NCBI GenBank assembly: GCA_963811365.1
Contig: CAWEQW010000007.1
Coordinates: 1-64,000, forward strand
Origin: CAWEQW01 sp963811365
GTDB taxonomy: Bacteria > Actinomycetota > Actinomycetes > Propionibacteriales > Nocardioidaceae
Length of the DNA: 64,000 nucleotides
Direction: 5' to 3'
In this document: one piece after another, positions 1 through 8,811 of the stretch
How positions within the stretch are numbered: position 1 is the stretch's first letter
Layout: each line of letters opens with the position of its first letter
The notes under the pieces: generated by a model
What the model was told of the DNA's origin: nothing
Seen by the model: the letters and a program-made list of their open reading frames with translations, nothing else
Database searches by the model: none
Translations under genes and position numbers: made by a program

Positions 1-37
1 CTCTGATCCGGCAGTCCTTACGCGCAAGTCCGCCGAT

Positions 38-529
38 CTATTCGCCGCTGTGCACCAGGGACGCCAGGTGAGCTTCTTGTTTGCGGTTGAGCTTGGGCTG
101 CTTCCCCTTGAGCCGGCCCTTGGCCTTGGCGACCCTCATCCCCTCACGTGTGCGGAGGCGGATGAGGTCGGACTCGGCGACCATGGCGAGCACGTTGAAC
201 AGGAGACGTCCGACGGCGTCCTGGGGGTCATAGACCGACCCGCCGAGCGACAGGCTGATCTGGCGGGCGGTGAGCTCATCGGCGATCGCTCGGGCATCGG
301 GCAGAGAGCGGGCCAAGCGATCGAGCTTGGTCACCACCAGGGTGTCGCCGGCGCGGCAGGCAGCGAGGGCCTCTCGGAGCCCGGGTCGCTCGCGGTTGGT
401 GCCGGTCAGGCCGTGGTCGACGTAGATCCGCTCCGCCTCGACCCCAAGGGCGAGCAGACCATCGCGTTGGGCGGTGAGGTCCTGTTGATCGGTGGAGCAT
501 CGGGCGTACCCGACAAGCAGCGCGCTCAT
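38..529 (-). CDS. Serine recombinase (resolvase/invertase family), C-terminus short
   Basis: Small serine recombinase of about 163 residues. The N-terminus carries the catalytic-serine block (GYARCSTDQQDLTAQ), the KLDRLARS helix and an LRTREGM segment before the linker helix, all typical of resolvase/invertase catalytic domains, which cut and rejoin DNA through a phosphoserine link. The ATG at 529 is chosen because GGAGGT lies just upstream; the frame stays open further upstream but without family similarity. The protein stops right after the linker (LVHSGE), where this family normally continues into a C-terminal helix-turn-helix of about 40 residues. Bases 1-37 do not supply it in frame, so the gene is probably truncated or frameshifted at the window edge. 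It could act on a res-like or inversion site, but none is recognisable nearby. Confidence 0.85.
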   Translation of the reverse strand: MSALLVGYARCSTDQQDLTAQRDGLLALGVEAERIYVDHGLTGTNRERPGLREALAACRAGDTLVVTKLDRLARSLPDARAIADELTARQISLSLGGSVYDPQDAVGRLLFNVLAMVAESDLIRLRTREGMRVAKAKGRLKGKQPKLNRKQEAHLASLVHSGE

Positions 530-711
530 GGCGCACCTCCAAGGGTGGGCCCGGCCAGGCCGCGGACTGCGGCCGGCTCGGGCATCGGGCCACGCCCGAC
601 TGCTCCAGCCAGCGCCCAACTCACCTCCTGCCGCAAGGCAGGTACTGCGACCCACCGGGCGAGGACTCTGGACGCGTGGCCGGCATTGACGTCCGGCGCT
701 CGGCGGATGGG

Positions 712-1137
712 TCAGCCTCTGGACGCGGTGTCCCACGGATCAAGGCAAGGCACGCCGAGGGGTTCGAAGTGTCTGGTGTTCCGGGTCACGACGGTCATTT
801 CTGCAGACTCGGCGACGGCGGCAATGAGGGCGTCGTCGAACGGTGCGTGCTCGGGAACCCGATAGGCCGCGAGGATCCGGGCCGCCGGCAGGTCGAACGG
901 CAGCACCCGGTCCGCGAACGTGGGGAGGACGTTCTCCTCGAACCAGCGACGCAGCACCGCTCCTTGCTCGGCGTCGGATCGCTCCTTGGCAAGCACTCCT
1001 CGCTCGATCTCCGCGATGGTGAATGCTGAGACGAACTGGTCACCGACGGGAACCGACGCTGCCCACACCTCGACGGACCGGTTGCGCCCTCGGACCCGCA
1101 GTGCGGACACCACGTTGGTGTCCAAGAGGTACTTCAC
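712..1137 (-). CDS. vapC: PIN-domain ribonuclease toxin (VapC/FitB-like)
   Basis: 141-residue PIN-domain protein, a probable Mg-dependent RNase toxin. The first PIN acidic residue is in YLLDTNVVSAL, the second in AEIERGV, and the C-terminal acidic pair region in APFDDALIAA followed by VVTRNTRHF; length and spacing fit VapC/FitB. It starts with GTG at 1137, overlapping the antitoxin stop by four bases (GTGA), which implies translational coupling and co-transcription. The N-terminal Met-Lys-Tyr-Leu-Leu-Asp start is typical for the family. All catalytic positions look intact, so the toxin should be functional. Confidence 0.9.
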   Translation of the reverse strand: MKYLLDTNVVSALRVRGRNRSVEVWAASVPVGDQFVSAFTIAEIERGVLAKERSDAEQGAVLRRWFEENVLPTFADRVLPFDLPAARILAAYRVPEHAPFDDALIAAVAESAEMTVVTRNTRHFEPLGVPCLDPWDTASRG

Positions 1138-1361
1138 AGTTGCGCTGAACGAGCCGTCAGGCCCAGCCGCTCGGGCTCGAACTCGATGTCGGCACCTTCG
1201 TCGGTGCCCAAGAGGTCAACGATGGTGACGGGCTCTCCCGCCAGTGCCCTGGTGAGTACGTCGCGCGCCTCCGCCTCGACCGACCGGTGACGCTGCTTGG
1301 CACGGGCGCGAAGCGCGGCCTTGGTCCCTGCGGGAAGGTTGCGGATCAGGATCTGTTCCAT
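1134..1361 (-). CDS. vapB: Ribbon-helix-helix antitoxin (VapB/FitA-like)
   Basis: 75-residue antitoxin. The N-terminus (MEQILIRNLPAGTKAALRAR) is the FitA-type ribbon-helix-helix DNA-binding fold, and the acidic C-terminus would wrap the PIN toxin. The ATG at 1361 is preferred over an upstream in-frame start because GGAGGT lies about 6 bases before it. The stop overlaps the start of the toxin gene. Antitoxins of this family repress their own operon; a direct repeat immediately upstream (1375-1397) is a plausible binding site. Confidence 0.88.
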   Translation of the reverse strand: MEQILIRNLPAGTKAALRARAKQRHRSVEAEARDVLTRALAGEPVTIVDLLGTDEGADIEFEPERLGLTARSAQL

Positions 1362-1374
1362 AACGACCACCTCC

Positions 1375-1397
1375 GATATCACTGCAACGATATCACT
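1375..1397. promoter_or_regulatory. Direct-repeat candidate operator of the vapBC pair
   Basis: Two copies of GATATCACT (1375-1383 and 1389-1397), 14 bases apart, sit 14-36 bases upstream of the antitoxin start. Each contains the palindromic hexamer GATATC. Position and repetition suit autoregulation by the ribbon-helix-helix antitoxin; this is an inference from layout. Confidence 0.5.
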
Positions 1398-1454
1398 TCC
1401 GGACGGAGTGGCGCCACGACAGCATCGGCGCGACCGTCTGGTTGGCGGCCCCGG

Positions 1455-1841
1455 ATGAACGCCAGCACCTACCTGATCTTCACGGTCGTCATGTCAATGG
1501 ATCTCCAGGAGGACGCCGAGTTCCTGGAGAGGCTCGCTGCACCGTACGACGTCGCCGGCCAGGTCGCAGTAGTCGAACTGGTCGCCGGACTCGACACCCG
1601 GCTGGCCCGCAACCGCACTGAACACCGGCTGGCCGAGAAGCGCTCCAAGCGCGACCTCGACTGGTCGGACGCCAACGTCCGTGCACTGGAAGCCGAGCAC
1701 CGGATGACCTCGGAACCAGGATCGGACGCGCCGGTCGAGCGTCTGCTCGCTCGCTGGCCGCACTTTGTGATCGACAACACCGACCTGTCGGCCGACGAGA
1801 CGGCAGAGCGCATCCTGGCGTGGCTCACCACTGACGAATGA
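1455..1841 (+). pseudogene. 5'-truncated P-loop AAA/kinase-like protein
   Basis: 128 codons resembling the C-terminal two thirds of a small P-loop kinase-like AAA ATPase common in actinomycetes. Visible are the arginine-rich lid region (TRLARNRTEHRLAEKRSKRD), then SDANVRALEAEHRM, and a C-terminal HFVIDNTDLSADETAERI motif. The family's N-terminal Walker A loop and following helix, about 60 residues, are missing: sequence upstream of 1455 in this frame has no similarity and runs into the vapB promoter. With no nucleotide-binding loop it cannot be an active kinase. It is a remnant cut on its left side, probably by the insertion that brought vapBC. Confidence 0.65.
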
Positions 1842-2188
1842 GGGTCTGCGACGAGGGTGACGCCACTGGGCCGACCATGAATCCACGAACGGTGGCGGCG
1901 ACGTTGTGCCGCCACCTGGCAGAGGAACCGCGATCGGCACCCCGGGCGCGTGCTGATCGAGCGTGGCGCGCCACATGTCCCGCAAGGGATCCGCATTCGG
2001 GACGCACTGCCGCGGTGTAGAAGCACACGCTCAGGCCGGAATTCGCGCGCGGACGCGTCGGCCCAGAGGCTGGGAACAGAGCCAGTGGATCCGTCGTCCG
2101 GCTGTGGCCCCCCGGTGGCCCCCGAGTCGGAGATTCGGGCTTGTCGGGGCAAGCAGTGCAACGCACGGAAGCGGTCGCACATGTGGCA
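1842..2188. other. Intergenic stretch without recognised gene
   Basis: About 350 bases between the kinase remnant and the tRNA-like sequence. Open frames exist on both strands but none has a ribosome-binding site, a recognisable motif or family-like composition. Confidence 0.5.
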
Positions 2189-2251
2189 GGTGGAGCAAGG
2201 CGCACCTTCGCAACGAGAAGGTCAGGGGTTCGAGTCCCCTCAGCTCCACCA
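2189..2251 (+). repeat. tRNA-like sequence, left candidate attachment site
   Basis: Ends in a perfect T-arm (AGGGG, loop TTCGAGT, CCCCT) followed by CAGCTCCACCA, a tRNA/tmRNA-type acceptor 3' strand with CCA. An anticodon-arm-like hairpin (CCTTC, seven-base loop, GAAGG) lies before it, and GGTGGAGC at 2189-2196 can pair with GCTCCACC. At about 62 bases it is too short for a tRNA and has no D-arm, so it is better read as a remnant or mimic of a tRNA 3' end, a common integrase target. Similar sequences occur at 11292-11350 and 46256-46288. Confidence 0.6.
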
Positions 2252-2308
2252 AACTTGCTGGTCAGGGCCGGTGCCCGTCATCTCGAACCAGGGAGACAGC
2301 ATGGCCTC

Positions 2309-2325
2309 TCCGCGTTTACTCCGCG
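2309..2325. repeat. 17-bp direct repeat, left copy
   Basis: TCCGCGTTTACTCCGCG, identical to 11147-11163. It lies 73 bases before the integrase start and 57 bases after the tRNA-like sequence. Together the copies bracket the 8.8 kb island, which suggests they are attL/attR core sites or part of them. Confidence 0.6.
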
Positions 2326-2397
2326 CTTTTCGACGGAGGCCCGGCTCAGACCCGGTCTTCTCGCCGTGGTCCGCAGAGGTCCCGGTACAACCCTGCG

Positions 2398-3411
2398 ATG
2401 ACCATCTCCTTGATACCTGCCACCCCGTCCGTTCCTCCCCAAGTCCCTGCCGGCACGTCCGGTGACCCTTGGGCCGGCCTCACTGAAACCGACGAGAGCC
2501 GCATCGCTGCGGCTCTCGCCGCCATCCACGCCGAGTCCACGCGCAAGGTTTACGCCTACGCTTGGCGCCGATGGGTGCACTGGTGTGCCGGCCGGGGGAT
2601 CGTGCTGTTCCCGGCCGAGCCAGCCGCGGTCTGCGCGTACCTGACCGAATGTGCCGAGCAAGGCCTCTCGCTGGCCACCATCGACTCGGCCTGCTCGGCC
2701 ATCGGGTACCAGCACCGCTCCCACGGCGTCGGTGACCCCGTCGACCAGGACGCGGTCCGGCAGGTCCGCCGCGGCCTGCGCCGGATCATCGGTCGCGCCC
2801 CACGCCGCCCGACTCGACCACTCAGCGTCGCCGACGTGCGCGGGATCATCACCGCCATCGACCGCACCACCGAGCGCGGTGTCCGGGACACCGCGATCCT
2901 TCTGCTCGCCTTCGCCGGAGCCCTGCGCCGATCCGAGCTCGCCGCCCTCGCTCTGGCCGACCTCGAGCCGAAGCCCGGGAGACTACTGCTGCACCTACGC
3001 CGGTCCAAGACCGACCGAGAGGCCCGCGGACAGGCGGTCGGCATCGCCCATGGCCAACACCCGCTGATCGACCCCATCGCCGCGCTCGACGCCTGGCTCG
3101 CCCTCCGCGGCGCCGCGCCCGGACCGCTCTTCACCAGCCTGCGCGGCGGACGACCCTCGCTGCTCCCCATCTCCGGCAACGCCGTCTCCAACATCGTCAA
3201 GGAACGCGCCCTCGCCGCCGGACTCTCCAACGGCAGGATCAGCGGCCACTCCCTCCGGGCCGGACACGCCACCAGCGCCGCGTTCGCCGGCATCGGCATA
3301 GATCGAATCGCCGCGCAGACCCGACACCGCCGCATCGACATCCTCATCGAGCGCTACATCCGCCCCGTCCACGCCCTGCAGACCACCTCCAGCCGCGACC
3401 TCGGACTCTGA
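2398..3411 (+). CDS. Tyrosine recombinase / integrase
   Basis: Site-specific tyrosine recombinase of 337 residues. A SAM-like core-binding domain occupies roughly residues 25-125 (STRKVYAYAWRRWVHWC). The catalytic domain holds every expected residue: Arg in GALRRSEL, Lys in RRSKTDRE, HxxR in GHSLRAG, the second His/Arg in TRHRRIDI and the nucleophile Tyr in ERYIRPVHAL. The ATG at 2398 gives a normal family length; a longer open frame upstream overlaps the tRNA-like sequence and is unlikely to be coding. It sits just inside the left 17-bp repeat, the usual place for an integrase beside its attachment site, and is the probable driver of the 2.3-11.2 kb island. Confidence 0.93.
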   Translation: MTISLIPATPSVPPQVPAGTSGDPWAGLTETDESRIAAALAAIHAESTRKVYAYAWRRWVHWCAGRGIVLFPAEPAAVCAYLTECAEQGLSLATIDSACSAIGYQHRSHGVGDPVDQDAVRQVRRGLRRIIGRAPRRPTRPLSVADVRGIITAIDRTTERGVRDTAILLLAFAGALRRSELAALALADLEPKPGRLLLHLRRSKTDREARGQAVGIAHGQHPLIDPIAALDAWLALRGAAPGPLFTSLRGGRPSLLPISGNAVSNIVKERALAAGLSNGRISGHSLRAGHATSAAFAGIGIDRIAAQTRHRRIDILIERYIRPVHALQTTSSRDLGL

Positions 3412-3440
3412 ACCGGCCTCGGTTTGATCGCTCTTGTGCG

Positions 3441-3462
3441 ATGATCGCAGAAATGCGATCAT
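3441..3462. promoter_or_regulatory. Palindromic operator of the toxin-antitoxin pair
   Basis: Perfect 9-bp inverted repeat, ATGATCGCA and TGCGATCAT, with a 4-base spacer (3441-3449, 3454-3462), ending six bases before the toxin start. A half-overlapping TGCGATGATCGCA forms a second imperfect palindrome. The position suits autorepression by the downstream XRE antitoxin. Confidence 0.6.
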
Positions 3463-3468
3463 GGGGGA

Positions 3469-3792
3469 GTGGCGGACGTCGAGCTTCACGACGAGGTCGT
3501 CGCCTGGCTCGACACACTGACCGACTCGGAGTGGCAACGGGTCGTGGTGATCGTGGACCGCTTGGCCGAGCTCGGACACCAAGCCCGGATGCCACTGTCC
3601 CGCAGCCTGGGCGACGGGCTGTTCGAGCTCCGATTCGCCCTGGGCCCGACCGCACGACGCATCACCTACAGGTTCACGAAGGACAGCCGGATCATCTTGC
3701 TGACCACGTTCCGCAAGCAACGCAACAACGAACGCCACGAGATCGACCGAGCACGCACCGCAGCCGCCGAGTGTGCCCTGCGCTACCCCTGA
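3469..3792 (+). CDS. RelE/HigB-type toxin (phage-derived Gp49-like)
   Basis: 107-residue toxin of the HigB/Gp49-like branch of the RelE fold, predicted to cut mRNA on the ribosome. Features are the N-terminal helix ending in WLDTLTDSEW, then MPLSRSLGDGLFELRF, the basic core strand RRITYRF and ILLTTFRKQRNNERHEI with basic and histidine residues near the C-terminus. The GTG start at 3469 follows GGGGGA immediately after the palindromic operator. The toxin precedes the antitoxin, the HigBA order. The antitoxin starts 36 bases after the toxin stop. Confidence 0.85.
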   Translation: MADVELHDEVVAWLDTLTDSEWQRVVVIVDRLAELGHQARMPLSRSLGDGLFELRFALGPTARRITYRFTKDSRIILLTTFRKQRNNERHEIDRARTAAAECALRYP

Positions 3793-3827
3793 ACCCGAAG
3801 CCAACGAAGCAAATGGAGGAGGAGACG

Positions 3828-4148
3828 ATGGCCAACTACTCACGCTGGACCGACGCCAAGGGCAAGCGCCCCGCGCCCCCCGCGGAGACCCGAGCCGGTA
3901 TCGAGCAGGACCTCGCCCTCGGCCAGCTCATCTACGACCTGCGCACCGACGCCGGCCTCAGCCAGCGCGAGCTCGCCGCACGCATGGGCACCACCCAGTC
4001 CGTGATCTCCCGCCTCGAAGAAGGCGGCGGCGCCCGCAACCGCATCGATACCCTCGCCCGCGTCGCCACCGCACTGAACCGACACCTAGTCGTGTCGTTC
4101 CCCGAGAAGGTCCCCGCCAAGATGAAGGACGCCGTCCAGGTCGCGTAG
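3828..4148 (+). CDS. XRE-family antitoxin (HigA-like)
   Basis: 106-residue antitoxin with a central XRE/Cro helix-turn-helix (AGLSQRELAARMGTTQSVIS at roughly residues 43-62) followed by a helix typical of HigA2-like proteins (IDTLARVATALNRHLVV). The ATG at 3828 is supported by a strong GGAGGAGGAG ribosome-binding site; an upstream in-frame start would place coding sequence over the toxin. It neutralises the preceding RelE-type toxin and probably binds the palindrome at 3441-3462. Confidence 0.88.
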   Translation: MANYSRWTDAKGKRPAPPAETRAGIEQDLALGQLIYDLRTDAGLSQRELAARMGTTQSVISRLEEGGGARNRIDTLARVATALNRHLVVSFPEKVPAKMKDAVQVA

Positions 4149-4269
4149 GGGGTAGCCCACTTCGCCCAGAATGGGGCAGTCGGCGCGGCGACACTTCTGG
4201 CGAGGTGTACTCGCGGGGCGTCCTGTGGCAGCCTTTGTAGGGCTCGGCCGGAATCCCGGAGGGGGCCTC

Positions 4270-5535
4270 GTGAGAATCCTGTCAGACAACCCGGTACGGA
4301 CGCGTGACGAGGACCTGTTTGCTCTGAAGGAGTCTTCCCTAGAGCTGGGAGATCTCATCTCGTCGATCGAAGATCCGCCGGCGACGATCGGCCTCTTCGG
4401 CGGCTGGGGAACAGGCAAGACCAGCATGCTCGCGCTCTTGCAGCAAGATCTCGAAGCCCGACCCGACTTTCGGACTCTGTGGTTCGACGCATGGCGCTTT
4501 CGCCATCGATCCGAGGTGTGGCCCGCGCTCGTCCAGTCCGTATTGACCAACTTGGCGGACAATAGCCCGGGGAGCCAGATTAAGTCCAAACTGATCGATC
4601 TAGGCCGGGTGGCGACCAGGGTATTTCTCGGTGGCGCTCTGCAAGGACTGACACACGGGCTGGTTACGGCGGGCCAGATAGGCCAGTTTATGGACAATTA
4701 CGCCGAACTGCAGAATGAGCGGAACTCCAAGCTTAGCAGTTTCGCCGAGGAATTCGACATGCTTGTCGGTGAAGCGCTGGGCAACAGACGACTGGTTATC
4801 CTGGTCGACGATCTCGACCGCTGCGAACCCGAGGCGGCACTTGAAATCCTTGAGGGCATCAAGCTCTTTCTTGCCAGTCGAAACTGCATCTTCGTGATCG
4901 CACTCGACATCGACGCCATCAGGCAGGCGCTCAAGTTCTTGGATCGCTATAGCGAAGAGTACCGGACATATTACCTGGAAAAACACATTCAGCTCGTGCG
5001 CTACGTTCCTGATCCACCCGGCGAACTGCTCCGGCGAGGGCTCTCAGAACTCTCGGGGCTCGAGTTCGATGACTCGGTGTGGAACCTGGTTCAGGCGGCG
5101 GCGTCTGGCAACCCGCGCCGCGCAAAGCGCTTCGTGAACCTGTTGTTGCTGAGCAGCAGGTCGGGAGCTGCTCCCGACGACTTGGTGACCTTGGCGCGAC
5201 TGATGGTGTTCCGGGTTCAGTTTCCCTTGTTCTTCGCTGAGCTCACACGCGACCACGCGCTCTGGAGGGACCTTGAGACGTACCTGAGCCAGCCGGCCAG
5301 CCGTGGCGATCACGCGGACGCGATTGCCGACAGGCACGGATGGGATGTACAACGGGTTGACCGCTTGGAGAGGCTGCTCGAGAACGAGCACCGCTTGGCC
5401 GAATTCCTCATGTCCACGGGCCCGAACGCGCGGACGTTCTATCCGGCTGCTCCCCTTCCGGAAGCTATTGGCGATCTGATGGTTCGGGCATGGCGCTACG
5501 GACCCACCCACCACGACCTCGCGGCGCAGGCCTGA
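4270..5535 (+). CDS. KAP-family P-loop NTPase
   Basis: 421-residue STAND/KAP-type NTPase. Walker A is GGWGTGKTS (about residues 44-52), followed by TLWFDAWRFRHRSEVWPAL, a signature of KAP NTPases, and Walker B is LVILVDDLDRCEPE. Between them (roughly residues 95-150) lies a Gly/Ala-rich stretch around GGALQGLTHGLV that may be the membrane-associated insert seen in many KAP proteins. A sensor region (NPRRAKRFVNLLLL) follows. The GTG at 4270 has GGAGGGG upstream. It ends ten bases before the next gene, so the two are probably co-transcribed. KAP NTPases recur in bacterial antiphage and conflict loci (family knowledge); a role here is inferred from the integrase-borne context. Confidence 0.88.
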   Translation: MRILSDNPVRTRDEDLFALKESSLELGDLISSIEDPPATIGLFGGWGTGKTSMLALLQQDLEARPDFRTLWFDAWRFRHRSEVWPALVQSVLTNLADNSPGSQIKSKLIDLGRVATRVFLGGALQGLTHGLVTAGQIGQFMDNYAELQNERNSKLSSFAEEFDMLVGEALGNRRLVILVDDLDRCEPEAALEILEGIKLFLASRNCIFVIALDIDAIRQALKFLDRYSEEYRTYYLEKHIQLVRYVPDPPGELLRRGLSELSGLEFDDSVWNLVQAAASGNPRRAKRFVNLLLLSSRSGAAPDDLVTLARLMVFRVQFPLFFAELTRDHALWRDLETYLSQPASRGDHADAIADRHGWDVQRVDRLERLLENEHRLAEFLMSTGPNARTFYPAAPLPEAIGDLMVRAWRYGPTHHDLAAQA

Positions 5536-5545
5536 GCAGGTGTGC

Positions 5546-7356
5546 ATGGATACCAAGTTCAGTGTCGGCCTCGACCTCGGAGACGCCGAGAGCTGCATCG
5601 CGACCTGCTCACTGGAGTCGGCGTTTCCTCCACAAGTGGAGTCGAAGCGAACGACCCCCACCGTGATCGCATATGCACGTGGTAAGGCTCGGGCTCGACG
5701 TCGTCTCATCGGGGTCGAGGCACTTACGACCGAAGAGGCTCAACAACTGCGGCTCAGCTTCAAGACCGCCCCCGCCAAGGAGTCGATAGACCGGTGGAGG
5801 GAAGACTTCGGTCGTGACCTGCTCGCCTTTGCCGAGGAGGTGTGGGTCCGCGAGACAGCGGCCTACTCGCCCGCGGTCACCCAGGAGAACGCTCAACTCG
5901 TTGTCGGCTGCCCGGCAGCCTGGTCCGCCGACGCCGTCGACCTCTATCGGGCGCACTTCGAGTCCTCATCGATGCTTCCGTCCGACGTCATTGTGGTGCC
6001 CGAGTCTCGCTCGGCATTGGTGCAGGCCTGGGTCACTTGGCCAGAGCTCCGCGGCAGATTGCTCGCAGAGCCGGTGGTCGTGATTGACGTAGGCTCCTCC
6101 ACCGTCGATGTCACGACCATCCGCGGTGGACTCCCGGCGGAGGATTCCTCCAGTCGCGAGTTGGGTCTCTTTGAGATCGACGAGGGCCTTTGTGAGGCGC
6201 TGATCGCACGCAAGCCAGATCTGGCGAGCCGATTCCGAACGTGGCCTTCCAACTATGAACAGACCCTGTACCTCTGCCGGTTACGCAAAGAACATTCTTG
6301 CGGAGAGCAAGGCGCCCCAGACTTGGCGCGGAGCGTCACCCGGCAAAAGCCGTGGGCGGGAGGACTGCTGGAAGCCTGCTCGCCGGCATCGAGGTGGCAG
6401 AGGTCTTTGGCGATCCGCTTGATGAGTCGTCGTGGCTGGGTCGGTTCAGCGTGGTGATCGCCGATGTAGCCGATAGGTGGGCCGCGGACCATCCCCTCGT
6501 GATCGTCACCGGCGGTGGAGTGGCGGTCCCGCAGGTCCGGGAGGTCGTGGGCGCAGGGTTCAAGGGCTGTCAGGTCGTGGCCATCGAGCGTCCGGACCTG
6601 GTGGTGGCGTGCGGCCTGGCCGAATACGGGCGGCTCCGACTCAACGGCAACCGCTTCGTCACCAAGGTGATGGACCGGCTCTCAACCGAGGCCTACACGC
6701 GCAAGCTGCAGGATGCCTACCCCTCGTTCTATCGGCGCCTGGCGAGTTACTACCTCCGGGAGCAGACGGAGGCGGTCTGGCGTCCTATGTCGCGGCTGTG
6801 GGTCGCTGGTGAACTTCGGCTTGCAGAACGGGGCGATTTCAAGGTCTACGTCCTGTCCCTGTTTCGTGCCTGGATTGAGTCCGATAAGGGACGGCAGAGG
6901 TACTTCGACCTCATGCAGTCTCTGAACGAGCACATCACCGTTGTCGTCACTGAGGCGATAAACGAGGTTCGGGTCGACCCGCCCTTGCAGATCGGTCCTT
7001 TCCGACCTGAAGTGCAGTTGCCACTCGAGGACCTGTTCCGGCCAAGTTCACCCGCTGCGGAAGCGCTGAGCGGCGCGATGTGGGCTCTACAGGCGGTCGG
7101 CTTCAGAGCGCTTGACAGTCTCCCCGTACCCGCGCGCCGAATCATGGGAGGCAGCTTCATGGAGCTCGCCCTCCAGGTCGAGGACAAGCAGAGAGCGATT
7201 CTGGCGAATCTCTTCAGTGCGGGCCAACTTAGCGTGCCAGAAACCGTTCCAGCTCTTATGCACGAGTACGTGCTCCGCGGGATTCGTCTGTCACTCAACG
7301 CCTCCCTGGACGAGATCAGTCGACTCCTCCTGGAAGCTCACCGGGACCCTGCCTAG
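5546..7356 (+). pseudogene. Hsp70/actin-fold ATPase-like protein, frameshifted
   Basis: Two reading frames together cover an Hsp70-like protein of about 600 codons. The first (to about 6285) carries phosphate-1 (VGLDLGDAESC) and phosphate-2 (VVVIDVGSSTVDVTT); the second (from about 6380 to 7356) carries the adenosine motif (VIVTGGGVAVPQV) and a long helical C-terminus with no recognisable peptide-binding domain. Between about 6285 and 6380 the best reading passes through the third frame (KNILAESKAPQTW), so at least two indels separate the halves. The ATG at 5546 has AGCAGG upstream; a GTG six bases earlier is possible. The gene follows the KAP NTPase with a ten-base gap. An IS5-type element is inserted exactly at its TAG stop. 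This is either a true pseudogene or sequence error. Confidence 0.7.
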
Positions 7357-7427
7357 GGATGCGCTGATCTTCTCGGTAGTGCGGGGCGGCGTGTGGCTTG
7401 GTGGGCGATGCGGCGAAATGATGGGGC

Positions 7428-8408
7428 GTGGACATCGATCAGCCCAGCTTCACTGACATCGAGTACGGCAACCGTCGGCGGGTCTCACGCCGGGAGCAGT
7501 TCCTGGAGACCATGAACGCCGCGATCCCGTGGGCGACCTGGGTGCGGCTGATCGAGCCGCACTACTACGCGGACAAGCCGGGCAAGAGGGGCCGCAAGGC
7601 CAAGCCGATCGAGACGATGCTGCGGATGTATCTGCTGCAGGTGTGGTTCTCGCTCTCGGATGAGGGCGTGGAGGACGCGGTCTACGACTCGTACGCGATG
7701 CGCCGGTTCCTGGGTCTGGACTTCGCCGTCGAGCAGGTCCCCGATGCGACGACGCTGCTGCACTTTCGGCATCTGCTGGAGAAGCACGAGCTGGGTGAGA
7801 AGCTCTTTGCGGCGCAGAACCAGATCTTCGAGGACGAGGGCTGGATCATGCGCGGCGGCAGCATCGTCGACGCCACGATCATCGCGGCACCGTCCTCGAC
7901 GAAGAACGCCACAGGCACACGGGATCCGGAGATGCATCAGACGAAGAAGGGCAACCAGTGGTACTTCGGGATGAAGGCCCACCTCGGGGTCGATGCCGGC
8001 ACTGGGTATGCCCACTCGGTGACCGCGACTGCGGCGAACGTGCACGATCTGGACGAGGCGGTCAACCTGGTGCGTGTCGATGACGAGGTCGTCTACGCCG
8101 ATGCCGGCTACCAAGGAGCGGCCAAGCGCCCCGAGGTGGTCGGCGACGAACACCTCTCGAAGATCGAGTGGCGGGTGGCTGCCCGCAAGGGCGTGTTGAA
8201 GACGATGACCGAACACGATCGGGCACTGGAGTCCCGCAAGGCCTCAGTGCGGGCCAAGGTCGAGCATCCGTTCCTGGTCGTCAAACGCGACTTCGGATTC
8301 ACCAAGACCCGCTACCGCGGGATCGGCAAGAACCTCAACCACCTCAACGTGCTGTTCGCCTCGGCGAACTGGCTGATGCGGGCACGCGCCGTCGCCCTGA
8401 TGGGGTGA
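7428..8408 (+). CDS. IS5-family DDE transposase
   Basis: 326-residue transposase. The N-terminal DUF772-type region (PHYYADKPGKRGRKAKPIET) is followed by a DDE core with Asp in GGSIVDATIIAAPSS, Asp in VVYADAGYQG and Glu in VEHPFLVVKRDFGF, the last matching the family C(1) signature. It ends in the usual NLNHLNVLFASANW motif. The frame is complete and the element ends are intact, so it is probably still active. A perfect 7-bp GC hairpin follows the stop codon. Confidence 0.92.
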   Translation: MDIDQPSFTDIEYGNRRRVSRREQFLETMNAAIPWATWVRLIEPHYYADKPGKRGRKAKPIETMLRMYLLQVWFSLSDEGVEDAVYDSYAMRRFLGLDFAVEQVPDATTLLHFRHLLEKHELGEKLFAAQNQIFEDEGWIMRGGSIVDATIIAAPSSTKNATGTRDPEMHQTKKGNQWYFGMKAHLGVDAGTGYAHSVTATAANVHDLDEAVNLVRVDDEVVYADAGYQGAAKRPEVVGDEHLSKIEWRVAARKGVLKTMTEHDRALESRKASVRAKVEHPFLVVKRDFGFTKTRYRGIGKNLNHLNVLFASANWLMRARAVALMG

Positions 8409-8442
8409 CGGCCAGGCGTCAGCCTGCCCAAGACCGCCCCGA

Positions 8443-8459
8443 GGCCCCGAAGCGGGGCC
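8443..8459 (+). terminator. GC-rich hairpin after IS5 transposase
   Basis: Perfect 7-bp stem GGCCCCG / CGGGGCC with a 3-base loop, 35 bases after the transposase stop and inside the element. No T-tract follows, as is common in high-GC actinomycetes. Confidence 0.5.
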
Positions 8460-8811
8460 AATGGGGCAGCTCAAGAGCCCTCCGCGAGCACTCCAGCGAG
8501 TACTCGAGCCACGTCCCAGCCATCAAGCTCGAAATGGCGCATTCATCAGCGCATCCCTAGGCACTCGTCCTCAGGGCCGTCGCGGACGTGGCAAAGACCG
8601 CCGTCAGCAAATGCGCATGAACGAACGTGGTGTCACGTCAGCTGTCCCACTCCGCGATCAGGGCAGATCATCGTCAGTGGGATTGCCCCAAAAAGCAGTA
8701 ATTGAGCCATTTGTGCGAGTGACGGACTCTGCGGACCGACTGCCGCAGGTTTGGCCTGCGCCTGGCGTCAAAGGCTGGGTCTTGAGTAAGAGGTCAGGCA
8801 GACTGCAAGGC

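Larger units (their letters stand above)
7357..8556 (+). mobile_element. IS5-family insertion sequence, intact
   Basis: 1200-bp element with perfect terminal inverted repeats (GGATGCGCTGAT at the left, ATCAGCGCATCC at the right) flanked on both sides by CTAG (7353-7356 and 8557-8560), the short target duplication expected for this family. It carries one transposase gene. Insertion fell on the stop codon of the Hsp70-like gene; removing the element restores a simple intergenic region. Confidence 0.85.

Noticed and set aside
2189..2251. A functional tRNA gene at the left border
   Set aside because: Only about 62 bases, no D-arm, and position 33 equivalent is not T; only the T-arm and acceptor 3' strand fit.
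2309..2325. The 17-bp repeats as terminal repeats of an insertion sequence
   Set aside because: They are direct, not inverted, and bracket an integrase island with two complete IS elements of other families inside.
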